Below, piece after piece: positions 6,528-13,492 of a stretch of DNA of 13,492 nt. The translations under genes and the position numbers were made by a program. This DNA comes from DATIJJ01 sp039936115. Its GTDB lineage: Bacteria > Pseudomonadota > Gammaproteobacteria > DSM-16500. The notes under the pieces are model-generated. The model searched no databases, was not told where the DNA came from, and worked only from the letters and a program-made list of their open reading frames with translations. Position 1 is the first letter of the stretch. Each line of letters opens with the position of its first letter. The stretch covers positions 1 through 13,492 of the forward strand of contig JBDTIZ010000044.1 in assembly GCA_039936115.1 (NCBI GenBank), read 5' to 3'.

Positions 6528-8216
6528 ATGAGAATCAAACGCGGCTATCGGATTGCCATTTTTGTTATTACGTTGTTAATTTTAATAAGCATATTGGGAA
6601 CCATTTTTTATAAAAAAATGCATTCTTCCATAAACAATATGCCTCAATATAACATTATTCTTATTATCAATGATCAGGAAGTTTATCATTTGGCTGCTGC
6701 CAAAGATTACACATTACCCGCGCGTGAAGAATTAGCAAGTCATGGCATCACTTTTTCAAATCACTATACGGCTGCAGCAATGTGTTCCCCTTCTCGAGCT
6801 ACGTTATTAACCGGTGTGCCACCACAAGTTCACGGCGTGTTTGATCAGGAAGAATATAGTTATGTGCCTGATCTCGATCCTAAACGTCCAAACATGGGTT
6901 CCGTATTAAAACAGCTGGGTTACCGTACTGTTTATTACGGTAAATTTGAAATGAATAAAAAACTGCTCGCCACTTCAGAGACGGAAAACTACAGCACGTT
7001 GGCGCAGCAATATGGATTTGACAGTTTTAATTACGATGGCGATGTCGGTGGTGAACCTTTGCAAGGATATACCCGTGATCCATACTTTGTAGGTGAAGCG
7101 ATACGCTGGTTAAGAAAAAATGCTGACGCAAAAGACCAGCCACCATTTTTTATGGTAATAAGCCTGTTAAATCCGCACGATATTATGTACGGCGATGCCA
7201 ATTTACCAAATACACCACAGATACAAGTCGCAGCATTACCCGTTATTTTCTCGCCGCCAGCAAATACAATCTATCAAAAAAAATGGAAATTTGCATTGCC
7301 GGCAAGTCTGGATGAATCACTGGTCGCGAAAGGAGTGCCAGATGCACTAAATCAATATCAACAAGGTTGGTCTGGTACATTAGGTTTTATTCCCACAGAT
7401 CGAAAAGATATGTGGCAGTATTATTACAATTATTATTTAAATCTATTGCAGGATAATGATCGTAATTTGCACTTGGTAATCGATACACTCAATCAAATGA
7501 AACTTTGGCAAAACACGGTCGTCATTCTTACTTCAGACCATGGTGAGATGGGTGGGGCTCATGGGGGGTTGCGTGGTAAAGGCCCGATGATGTATGAAGA
7601 AAACACACATATTCCACTTATTATTGCTCATCCGAAAGCGTCTCAGGGTAGCACGTCTTCCGTACTAACCAGTCATATCGATATGTTACCTACACTGGTT
7701 GGTTTAACGGGTCTTGCTGGAGAAAAAACACAGCAGATTAAACGCATATTCCCGGGGCATGATTTCTCTTCAGTATTGTTGCATCCAGGGAAAGGTTGTG
7801 TGAACGCAATTCGCAAGGGCATATTATTTAATTATGTCGGTATTTCAACGATTACAGGAAAATATTTACGGGATACTCTGGTCGCATCTTTTTCCCATAA
7901 ATCATTACCACCGTTAAGTCAGGCAAATTACAACGCGCGGGGTTTTTTAACATTTGTATTTAATGGTCGCTATAAATTTGGACGTTATTACTCACCCAAC
8001 AATGTGAATACACCCAAAACACTGGATGAAATTATCACCAATAATGATGTGCAGTTGTTTGATTTGAAAAAAGATCCCGATGAAAGGAATAATCTGGCTT
8101 TGCAGCCTGAGAAAAATAAAGATCTCATTCTAAAAATGAATTCGTTACTTAATGAATTAATTGCAAAAGAAGTTGGAAAAAACAGCATTGCTTTTTTGCC
8201 AGCACAAAGTAACTGA
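6528..8216 (+). CDS. Membrane-anchored type I sulfatase
   Basis: The 562-residue protein starts with a basic N-terminus and one membrane helix (about residues 8-28), so the enzyme domain should face the periplasm. The sulfatase signature MCSPSRATLLTG has Cys86 in C-x-P-S-R, the residue converted to formylglycine. Other active-site parts are IINDQE (Asp49, with Asn48 where many sulfatases have a second Asp), TSDHGEMGGAHG (Asp337, His338, His345) and Lys351. The end carries the common LFDLKKDPDERNNLA segment. The family hydrolyses sulfate esters; the substrate cannot be told from the sequence. Activity needs a formylglycine-generating enzyme or anSME, neither of which is in this window. ATG 6528 is the only in-frame start with a hydrophobic N-terminus; its GGAT ribosome site is weak. 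The N-terminus is compact and the gene is intact. Confidence 0.92.
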   Translation: MRIKRGYRIAIFVITLLILISILGTIFYKKMHSSINNMPQYNIILIINDQEVYHLAAAKDYTLPAREELASHGITFSNHYTAAAMCSPSRATLLTGVPPQVHGVFDQEEYSYVPDLDPKRPNMGSVLKQLGYRTVYYGKFEMNKKLLATSETENYSTLAQQYGFDSFNYDGDVGGEPLQGYTRDPYFVGEAIRWLRKNADAKDQPPFFMVISLLNPHDIMYGDANLPNTPQIQVAALPVIFSPPANTIYQKKWKFALPASLDESLVAKGVPDALNQYQQGWSGTLGFIPTDRKDMWQYYYNYYLNLLQDNDRNLHLVIDTLNQMKLWQNTVVILTSDHGEMGGAHGGLRGKGPMMYEENTHIPLIIAHPKASQGSTSSVLTSHIDMLPTLVGLTGLAGEKTQQIKRIFPGHDFSSVLLHPGKGCVNAIRKGILFNYVGISTITGKYLRDTLVASFSHKSLPPLSQANYNARGFLTFVFNGRYKFGRYYSPNNVNTPKTLDEIITNNDVQLFDLKKDPDERNNLALQPEKNKDLILKMNSLLNELIAKEVGKNSIAFLPAQSN

Positions 8217-8230
8217 TTTAAGGATGAGAA

Positions 8231-8272
8231 ATGAAATTATTTCATGTAAAATCTGCGCTCACTGTTGCGCAT
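8231..8272 (+). pseudogene. Start of a truncated gene downstream of the sulfatase
   Basis: AGGA (8221-8224) lies 6 nt before ATG 8231, 14 bp after the sulfatase stop, exactly where a next operon gene would begin. The frame reads MKLFHVKSALTVAH and ends at TGA 8273-8275, at the point where IS3-type transposase similarity begins. The hydrophobic, basic start looks like the beginning of a signal peptide. The rest of the gene has been lost to the IS insertion. An alternative is that these bases already belong to the decayed transposase N-terminus. Confidence 0.35.
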
Positions 8273-9054
8273 TGAATATGCATGGTTTAATTGTTTGGAA
8301 AGCCCGCGTAAACTTGAAAATAAACGCCTTGTAGTGCTTGTTAAAGGAAGCTTTGTCTGAGCCGGGAACTTACGGTTATAGTCGTGTTCGTAAAGATTTG
8401 CAGGAACAAAAAGAAACCTGTAGCGAATATCTTGTTGGCTGTTTAATGAAGCAACAAGAGCTTCGCACAAAAGCACGGAGGAAATTTAAAGTGACAACAG
8501 ATTCCAGACATAGCAAACCAATACATGTGAATCTTTTGCAACGCTAATTTGACGCTGAAAATCAACGTTGGGTGACAGAAATAAAACCTATATCCTAACG
8601 ATGGAATGCTGGCATTATTCAGCTCTATTTATGGATCTTTATGCACGACGAATTGTAGGATAGTCGATACCCAACCGCTTGCGGGAACCCTTTGTAATTG
8701 ATGCAATGAAAATGGCTTTATTTAGACGTAAAATTGAATCCAGTCTTTTACCGCATTCAGATAATTTTCAAAAATTATCACGAGAAAATAGCATTAATTG
8801 CAGCATGCGCCGAAAGAGCAACTACTGGGATAATGCAGTAATGGAAAGTTTTTTTCACTTGCTTAAAACGGAATGTATTAATCATGAAAATTTTAAAACT
8901 CGTAATGAGACTAAAAAAAGATTTTTGATTACATAGAAAGGTTTTTCAATAAATAGCGTCGACATTCTTTCTTGAATTATATGTCGCCTGCAAGCTATGA
9001 AGAATTAGCAAATAAAACCTAGAGATGCGTGTCTACTAAATTCGCGGCAGATCA
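8268..9054 (+). mobile_element. Decayed IS3-family element, right part
   Basis: The element consists of a broken OrfB transposase followed by a typical IS3-type right end at 9030-9054 (TGTCTACTAAATT, then GCGGCAGATCA). No matching left end was found near 8268, and OrfA and the OrfB N-terminus are missing, so the left side was deleted or overwritten. This event probably destroyed the gene that begins at 8231. Confidence 0.7.
8271..9019 (+). pseudogene. IS3-family OrfB transposase, multiply disrupted
   Basis: The similarity can be followed through several frames: EYAWFNCLESPRKLENKRLV from 8274, then TYGYSRVRKDLQEQKETCSE and KARRKFKVTTDSRHSKP (8338-8545) up to an in-frame TAA after LLQR, then FDAENQRWVTEI. 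After a damaged stretch, MKMALFRRKIESSLLPHSD and SNYWDNAVMESFFHLLKTE follow (8679-8936), and then FDYIERFFNK-stop-RRHSFLNYMSPASYEE up to TAG near 9019. This is the order of an IS3 OrfB DDE integrase domain. The first catalytic Asp segment, normally WVTDIT, reads WVTEIK, and sequence after HSD is shortened. With several stops and frameshifts it is inactive. Confidence 0.8.
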
Positions 9055-9112
9055 TGGTTTTATCCGTGGCGGATTATAACTACTTGTGTTTATTAATTTT
9101 AGAAACCGCATA

Positions 9113-9320
9113 TGGCCTGCCCCGGGATTTTCAATCCAGCGTAACCTGGGGATGATGCCTCTCAACCAAGAGGGCATTACATGAAAAAGAATCGATATAA
9201 CGAAGAACAAATCGTGTACATTTTGCGCTAAGCAGATCGTCAACCTATAGCTGAGGTTTCGAAACTGCATGGTGTTTCTGACGTTACCATTTACGCATGT
9301 CGTAAACGTTTTGGCGACAA
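9113..9320 (+). pseudogene. Second IS3-family remnant: left end and OrfA start
   Basis: ATG 9181 starts MKKNRYNEEQIVYILR, an in-frame TAA follows, and the frame continues ADRQPIAEVSKLHGVSDVTI and YACRKRFGD, then stops near 9332. This is the helix-turn-helix N-terminus of an IS3-family OrfA (IS407/IS51-like style: YSEEQI...HGVSDATFY.WRKKYG). The sequence upstream, TGGCCTGCCCCGGGATTTTC from 9113, resembles an IS3-type left end starting with TG. It is a different element from the OrfB remnant to its left, because it begins anew after that element's right end. The rest of the element is deleted, and the SRPBCC gene follows soon after. Confidence 0.65.
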
Positions 9321-9340
9321 GTGCACTCTATAATTATAAT
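9311..9340 (+). promoter_or_regulatory. Possible promoter at the IS3/SRPBCC junction
   Basis: TTGGCG (9311-9316) and TATAAT (9335-9340) are 18 bp apart; another TATAAT directly precedes at 9329-9334. The -35 lies inside the OrfA remnant (the codons for the RFGD segment), while the -10 lies just beyond it. If real, an IS remnant supplies half of a promoter for the SRPBCC-UbiD-DUF4936-UbiX operon, about 95 bp before its first ATG. Confidence 0.35.
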
Positions 9341-9433
9341 ACGCAACAGCTGTCTATTAAGTTCTTGTACTATCGTTTTTAAAGCAAATTCTTGTTAAGC
9401 TACGCATTAATCAATCTATGGAGGGGTGATGAT

Positions 9434-9856
9434 ATGTCAGAAATCAAGCATGATATGAGCATGAAAGCCAGTTGCGATACTCTCTACAAAGCGTTAACAA
9501 CAGAGGAAGGATTACGTGCCTGGTTTACCTCGCAAGCGAATGGTTCAGGAAAAGTCGGAACAAATTGGGAACTTCAATTTACGGATCAACCAGCGTTTAC
9601 CTGGAATATTTTAGCGGATGAGGAACCTCATCGCGTTGTTTGGAAATGTTTGAATGGGCCAGGCAATTCACCAGGCACCGAAGTCGAGTTTATCTTAAAG
9701 TCTATATCAGAAAATGAAACCAAATTGACGATAATTCATCGTGGTTGGACAAAAGCGGACCCTAAGTTTGAGCGCTGCGTTGAAATTTGGCGTAAGTTGA
9801 TGGATCACATGCAACGTTATTGTGAAACAGGATTTGATGAACCTGCATATCATTAA
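9434..9856 (+). CDS. SRPBCC (AHSA1-type) small-ligand-binding protein
   Basis: From ATG 9434 the protein has 140 residues and reads MSEIKHDMSMKASCDTLYKA. GAGGGG (9421-9426) lies 7 nt upstream of this ATG and supports it over the in-frame TTG at 9392. The pattern is that of SRPBCC/START-like folds of the AHSA1 type: a first strand with a VxAS-like segment, then LTTEEGLRAWFTS, an FTDQPAFTWNIL strand, HRVVWKCL, GTEVEFIL, and a last helix ending KLMDHMQRYCETG. Such proteins have a hydrophobic cavity; the ligand is not predictable here. It is the first gene of the operon, 17 bp before the UbiD-family gene, so a role in handling the substrate or product of the decarboxylase is a reasonable but untested idea. 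Confidence 0.8.
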   Translation: MSEIKHDMSMKASCDTLYKALTTEEGLRAWFTSQANGSGKVGTNWELQFTDQPAFTWNILADEEPHRVVWKCLNGPGNSPGTEVEFILKSISENETKLTIIHRGWTKADPKFERCVEIWRKLMDHMQRYCETGFDEPAYH

Positions 9857-9873
9857 TCATTGGAGACATCAAT

Positions 9874-11514
9874 ATGTCACAACAAACGCTAGAAGAATTT
9901 GTCAATGATCTCGAAAAAGCTGACATGCTTGTTCGAATTAAAGAAGAACAACGTGTCGATCAATTACCTAAGCTTATGGAAAAATATCCGCTGAAAGCTG
10001 TTTTGGTTGAAAAAATAAAGGATTGCGAATTTCAGTTTTTAGCGAATGCTTATTCTAATCAAGATCAATACGCTTGGGCAATGAAGTGTGATAAAACCCA
10101 AACCGGATTTAAAATTGCTGAAGCTGCAAACGGGCGCGTCAAACCAACTGTTGTAGACAAAGCGCCTTGCAAAGAAGTTATCTTAAAAGGTGAGGATGTT
10201 GATTTAACAAAATTACCGCTTTTTTTACATCATGACCGCGATGGCCACTCTTACACAGACGATAATCTATTAATCAGTAAAAACCCTCTCACGGGTGTGT
10301 ACGACTGGGGAATTTATCGCAGTATGTTTCGCACCAAAAATAGCAAAACATTTGATATGACTTGCACTTCTCATCGGCAGCGTATTCATGCACAAATTGC
10401 AGCGCAACAAGGAAAAAATTTAGAACTCGCCGTTGTCATTGGCGGCCCAATTGTTGATAAGCTAGCCGCTTTGCAAGGCTCTAGCGATGATATTGATGAC
10501 TTTGAAGTCTTGGGAAGTTTTTACGGGCACTCAGCTAAGTTAATTAAATGCGAAACTATTGATGTGTTAGTCCCTGCAAATGCTGAAATTGTATTGGAAT
10601 GTGAATTACTTGCACTCGAAGGATGGGTGCATGATGAAGGTCCATTCGGTGAATTTACAGGTATGTATGGTGGAGGTTTAAAACATAATATTCGTTGTCA
10701 TGTTAAAGCGATGACATACCGTAAAAAAGGTATTTATCAGTATGCAACAATTGGGTGTTCTCATCCTTGGTATACCGACAATATGGTGCAATTACCTGCG
10801 ATTGAAGCCGATTTATTTAATTGTTTGCAGCGTGCTGGAATCGATGTATTAGAAGTTCGTTCCCCCGCTGCAGGTTTATCAAATATGGCTTATGCAAAGA
10901 TACGCACGGGCGGCGCCGGAGATGCAAAACAAGCGCTTGGTATTATGTTAACCGGTTCAAAACAAGGTTTGCCTAAACTCGCGTGGGTATTTGATGAAGA
11001 CGTAGATATTTGGAATGATCAAGAAATTCAGTGGGCGATGGCATTTCGTTACATGCCGAATCGAGACACTATCATTATTCCTGAGTGTAATACGATGACT
11101 GTTGATCCAAAAATTTCGTCGTTTGATCCGCCAGGCACTGCATCTAAAATCGGTTTCGATTGCACAATACCTTTAGGGCCAGGTTATAACCGTGATGATT
11201 TTGATCGCAGTGCTGCAGTGGATTTGGGTGATCCGCCAAAGAATATTAAATTATTAAGTGAAGAAGATTTAACATCTCGCATGACTGATTTTATTAAAGC
11301 TGCGCCTCGCTCATGGCGAGAAATTTTGGTTGAATACCATGGTCAATCTTATCCTGTTATTTATCGCGCGTTCGGTAATATTAGACATTTATTAGGGCGT
11401 ATGAATGATGAGCCTTGGTTTCGTTACACATTTTCTGCCACCAATTTTGTAGATGAAACTTCTAGCTCATCGGCACCTAAAACTTCTAATTTTGATGCAC
11501 GCCATGCAAAATAA
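9874..11514 (+). CDS. UbiD-family prenyl-FMN-dependent decarboxylase
   Basis: The 546-residue protein is a UbiD-family (de)carboxylase, a class acting on aromatic or unsaturated acids with prenylated FMN. With Fdc1 as a guide (numbering from memory), the catalytic trio is Arg149 in GIYRS and Glu255 and Glu260 in EGPFGEFTG, with the same spacing as in Fdc1. The metal/cofactor ligands would be His167 (TSHRQR) and Glu211 (DDFEVLG). The third ligand, usually Asn five residues before the Arg, is Asp144 here (YDWGIYR). It is longer than E. coli UbiD (497), and its N-terminus is unlike that protein, so it is probably not the ubiquinone-pathway enzyme but a relative with another substrate. GGAGA before ATG 9874 is a good ribosome site. 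The last 11 bases overlap the next gene, and UbiX follows. Confidence 0.92.
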   Translation: MSQQTLEEFVNDLEKADMLVRIKEEQRVDQLPKLMEKYPLKAVLVEKIKDCEFQFLANAYSNQDQYAWAMKCDKTQTGFKIAEAANGRVKPTVVDKAPCKEVILKGEDVDLTKLPLFLHHDRDGHSYTDDNLLISKNPLTGVYDWGIYRSMFRTKNSKTFDMTCTSHRQRIHAQIAAQQGKNLELAVVIGGPIVDKLAALQGSSDDIDDFEVLGSFYGHSAKLIKCETIDVLVPANAEIVLECELLALEGWVHDEGPFGEFTGMYGGGLKHNIRCHVKAMTYRKKGIYQYATIGCSHPWYTDNMVQLPAIEADLFNCLQRAGIDVLEVRSPAAGLSNMAYAKIRTGGAGDAKQALGIMLTGSKQGLPKLAWVFDEDVDIWNDQEIQWAMAFRYMPNRDTIIIPECNTMTVDPKISSFDPPGTASKIGFDCTIPLGPGYNRDDFDRSAAVDLGDPPKNIKLLSEEDLTSRMTDFIKAAPRSWREILVEYHGQSYPVIYRAFGNIRHLLGRMNDEPWFRYTFSATNFVDETSSSSAPKTSNFDARHAK

Positions 11515-11797
11515 TTTATTGCTGTATGTTTATTATAAAATTGCCGCCAGTGAACGAAACAGTGGTTTATTGGGCGTGAAAAATATAGAAAAAATAATTA
11601 AAACGCGCTATCCCAATTATATTACGAACCATCTAAGAAGATTGCATCTTGATTCTGAACATAAAGAAACCTGGATGGAAACTTACACAGGTGTTTCAGA
11701 AGAGCAGCTTGAAAAATTTAAAGTTGAGTTATCTGATTTAGCTGAAATAAATGGTCTACCTAAAGAAAGAAAATATGAAGTTTTTATAACTTTATAA
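11504..11797 (+). CDS. DUF4936 family protein
   Basis: From ATG 11504 the protein has 98 residues (MQNNLLLYVYYKIAASERN). The start overlaps the UbiD-family gene by 11 bases, which points to translational coupling; longer in-frame starts inside that gene lack family similarity. The LYVYYKI strand, a central IEKIIKTRYPN segment, HLRRLHL and the conserved ETWMETYTGV fit DUF4936, a small alpha/beta family of proteobacteria with unknown function. Its place between a UbiD-type decarboxylase and UbiX recalls the third small subunit of hydroxyaryl decarboxylase operons (B-C-D), but it is not recognisably that subunit. A role in cofactor delivery or enzyme maturation is conjecture. Confidence 0.75.
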   Translation: MQNNLLLYVYYKIAASERNSGLLGVKNIEKIIKTRYPNYITNHLRRLHLDSEHKETWMETYTGVSEEQLEKFKVELSDLAEINGLPKERKYEVFITL

Positions 11798-11850
11798 TTT
11801 TATAGCTTTATAGCTTGTAAGAATATTTAATTGATAAGGCAGCAGTCATC

Positions 11851-12465
11851 ATGCAAAAAGCATTTAAGCCGATGATTATTGGAATCACAGGGGCATCAGG
11901 CTCTATTTATGGCATACGATTATTAGAAACGTTGCGTCGTTTAAAAATTGAAACTCATTTAGTCATGTCTGATTCTTCCAAAATGACTTTGCGTTCTGAA
12001 ACAGAGTTCAAAATACAAGATGTGACGCAGCTTGCCACTTATGTGCATCATTATAAAAATATTGGCGCGATTATTTCATCGGGTTCTTTTATCACAGCCG
12101 GCATGATTATTGCACCTTGTTCAATGCATACGTTAAGTGAAATTTCAGTCGGTATTTCTTCTAATTTAATATCACGATCAGCAGATGTGATATTGAAAGA
12201 AAGACGCCGTTTAGTTTTATTGACCCGAGAAACACCTTTGCATGCGGGTCATATTCGCGCAATGGGACGGGCGACTGAAAATGGCGCAATTATCATGCCA
12301 CCTGTTCCTGCATTTTATGCAAAACCTAAAACATTGGATGATATTGTTAACTATACCGTTATGCGTTGTCTTGATTTATTTGAGATTCACACAGATGAGC
12401 AAAAGAGATGGCAGGGTTTTAACCATTTACCAAGCGAAGAAGGTATTTCGGCAGAAAAATTGTAG
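11851..12465 (+). CDS. ubiX: UbiX flavin prenyltransferase
   Basis: The 204-residue protein matches UbiX/Pad1 along its whole length. UbiX joins a dimethylallyl unit to reduced FMN and makes the prenyl-FMN cofactor of UbiD-type enzymes; it works as a cytosolic dodecamer. Visible motifs are GITGASGSIYGIRLLE (residues 11-26, FMN phosphate loop), SGSFITAGMIIAPCSMHTLS (86-105), LKERRRLVLLTRETPL with HIRAM, and MPPVPAFYAKPKTLDDIV near the C-terminus. Nothing essential appears to be missing. The ribosome site AAGGCAG is about 9 nt before ATG 11851, and the gap to the DUF4936 stop is 53 bp. Pairing with the UbiD-family gene means cofactor and enzyme are made together. Confidence 0.95.
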   Translation: MQKAFKPMIIGITGASGSIYGIRLLETLRRLKIETHLVMSDSSKMTLRSETEFKIQDVTQLATYVHHYKNIGAIISSGSFITAGMIIAPCSMHTLSEISVGISSNLISRSADVILKERRRLVLLTRETPLHAGHIRAMGRATENGAIIMPPVPAFYAKPKTLDDIVNYTVMRCLDLFEIHTDEQKRWQGFNHLPSEEGISAEKL

Positions 12466-12539
12466 CGGAAGGGGGTTGAGGTACACCAGAAGGGGCCTTG
12501 TTTCGTAACTTCCTAGATAGTATCATTCCGGCCATTATC

Positions 12540-12997
12540 TATCCAGCCAGCTATCCCCAGAAAGCAACAAGGAATACCCAATGCCATTAAATATTTTCAA
12601 TCACGACGATCTTCAGCCCATCGCGCGCCTCAGAAAAAGCGGAACTGGTCAGACTATAATCAGCAGATGAAAAGGCGTGGTGATATTGCCATTTGGTTAT
12701 CGCCTGATGTGGTAACAATGGCATATTACGGATCGCAATTATGATGGTGGGGCACCAAATTTATATAGTGACATGACCATTTTAACTGTACATGAAATTA
12801 GACAAGTATTTAAATTACCACTACGTCAATGTGAAGATTTTGTAAATGCATTATTTGCTTTAATGAAACTTGATTTGCGCTGTCCTAGTTTTAGCACCTT
12901 ATCAAAAAGATTAAGAACATTAAAATTAACGCGACCTTTTTATCGCTTAGCGCATGCTAACGCCCCAAGATGCAGCTGTGAAGCATTAGTTGTTTAA
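12540..12997 (+). pseudogene. Decayed IS5-like transposase
   Basis: Two frames together give the N-terminal region of an IS5-type transposase. The first ends in QKKRNWSDYNQQMKRRGDI and AIWLSPDVV (about 12632-12710). The second reads WHITDRNYDGGAPNLYSD from 12719 and continues MTILTVHEIRQVFKLPLRQC, FALMKLDLRCPSFSTLSKRL and LTRPFYRLAHANA to a stop at 12995-12997. The order RNW-x2-YN, R-G-D-I, Y-S-D, L-R-Q-V-F-x-L-P-L-R-Q, P-x-(F/Y)-(S/T)-T-L-S is typical of the family. The frameshift is near 12715. The DDE part that should follow is missing, cut where the IS6 element begins at 13013. The sequence at 12466-12539, between ubiX and this remnant, shows no gene. Confidence 0.75.
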
Positions 12998-13012
12998 AAA
13001 GCTGCTTCTCTA

Positions 13013-13492
13013 GGTTCTGTCGCAAAAACCATTAAGCTGCTAAAACCCCGCCTCTAAAAATAGTCAGGCTATAGAAAATGATAAGTTTTAAATGGAGGCA
13101 TTTTCAAAGAGAAATTATTTTACTGGTTGTTCGTTGGTACTTATCTTATTCGCTAAGCTATCGTGATATTGAAGAAATGATGTTGGAACGCGGTATTCAA
13201 GTAGACCATTCAACCATCAATCGTTGGGTAATACACTATTCGCCTCTACTAGAAAATGAATTCAGGAAAAATTATAAAAAAAGGCCGGTCCCAGTTGGAG
13301 AATGGATGAGACTTATATAAAAATAAAAGGAGTGCAGCATTATCTTTATCGCGCTGTCGATAAAGAAATTAACATTCGTCAAATAAAATATTTGAATAAT
13401 ATTGTTGAACAAGACCATCGTGGTATTAAGCGAATCACAAAACCTATGATGGGGTTCAAAGCATTTCATTCTGCTGAAGCGACTCTTTCTGG
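13013..13492 (+). mobile_element. IS6-family element, left end and degenerate body
   Basis: The left end GGTTCTGTCGCAAAAACC (13013-13030) is a typical IS6/IS240-style terminus, 65 bp before the transposase ATG, as expected for the family. The element runs off the window. It sits directly at the truncated end of the IS5-like remnant. Its end differs from the right end of the IS6 copy at 141-154 (about 10 of 14 bases agree), so the two copies are not simply identical. Confidence 0.8.
13078..13492 (+). pseudogene. IS6-family transposase, frameshifted and internally deleted
   Basis: The first part (13078-13320) has the family's N-terminus: FKWRHFQREIILLVVRWYLS, LSYRDIEEMMLERGI and VDHSTINRWV. 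Near 13300 the frame shifts: the true continuation SWRMDETYIKIKGVQHYLYR is in another frame, while the first frame stops at 13318-13320. After YRAVDKE (near 13367) the sequence jumps in frame to INIRQIKYLNNIVEQDHRGI and then KRITKPMMGFKAFHSAEATL. In an intact protein some 60-70 residues lie between these blocks, including the second Asp of the DDE triad. The transposase cannot be active. The frame is still open at the window edge. Confidence 0.85.

Noticed and set aside
8237..8476. Minus-strand frame over the IS3 remnant
   Set aside because: The plus strand has unmistakable OrfB similarity; the minus-strand frame is a by-product.
9052..9270. Minus-strand frame over the second IS3 remnant
   Set aside because: It overlaps the OrfA helix-turn-helix region and the IS end; no independent support.
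11798..11850. Repeated TTTATAG/CTTTATAGCTT sequence before ubiX
   Set aside because: Simple AT-rich repetition of a few bases; no hairpin or known leader structure, so no regulatory call.
12242..12508. Alternative plus-strand frame inside and beyond ubiX
   Set aside because: It overlaps conserved UbiX codons and continues into non-coding sequence without any domain or ribosome site.

Overview
The window looks like a low-GC gammaproteobacterial chromosome or large plasmid. The protein flavour (HPII-type catalase, DUF4936, PA0069-type radical SAM, UbiX) together with dense insertion-sequence debris and broken genes would fit a host-associated or amoeba-associated lineage such as the Legionellales. 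That placement is an inference from gene style, not from a marker gene. No rRNA, tRNA or CRISPR array was seen.

Layout from left to right: (1) 1-154 is the 3' end of an IS6-family element. It stops exactly where the C-terminal part of a PA0069-type radical SAM gene begins (155-751). (2) 772-1105, minus strand, is a decayed DUF763 gene with its start and its C-terminal part still readable. (3) 1263-5610 is a metal and oxidative-stress block, mostly on the minus strand: a large HPII-type catalase, a small basic ORF on the plus strand, a hemerythrin-like gene broken by one missing base, and an Nramp-related transporter with unusual metal-site motifs. (4) 5811-5915 holds the 3' tail (domains V and VI) of a group II intron, 9 bp beyond the stop of the next gene. 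(5) 5925-8216 is a divergent pair: a secreted protein with two cysteine modules of identical core spacing, and a membrane-anchored formylglycine-type sulfatase. A third reading frame starts just after the sulfatase and is cut off. (6) 8268-9320 is an IS graveyard with remnants of two different IS3-family elements. (7) 9434-12465 is a compact operon: SRPBCC protein, UbiD-family decarboxylase, DUF4936 protein and UbiX flavin prenyltransferase. (8) 12540-13492 is a decayed IS5-like transposase followed by a second IS6-family element, whose transposase has a frameshift and an internal deletion.

How the genes work together: UbiX makes prenylated FMN, the cofactor of UbiD-type decarboxylases, so the 9.4-12.5 kb operon is a self-contained cofactor-plus-enzyme unit with two small proteins of unknown role. 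Catalase and Nramp, with the broken hemerythrin, suggest peroxide and metal handling. The sulfatase and the Cys-rich protein are both predicted to act outside the cytoplasm.

The window starts and ends inside IS6 transposases of the same orientation, and the two cut points are almost adjacent in the protein. This suggests either a contig broken at a repeat or a unit bounded by direct IS6 copies. The most unusual items are the two-module Cys-rich protein beside the sulfatase, the SRPBCC-UbiD-DUF4936-UbiX operon, and the IS6-delimited layout.
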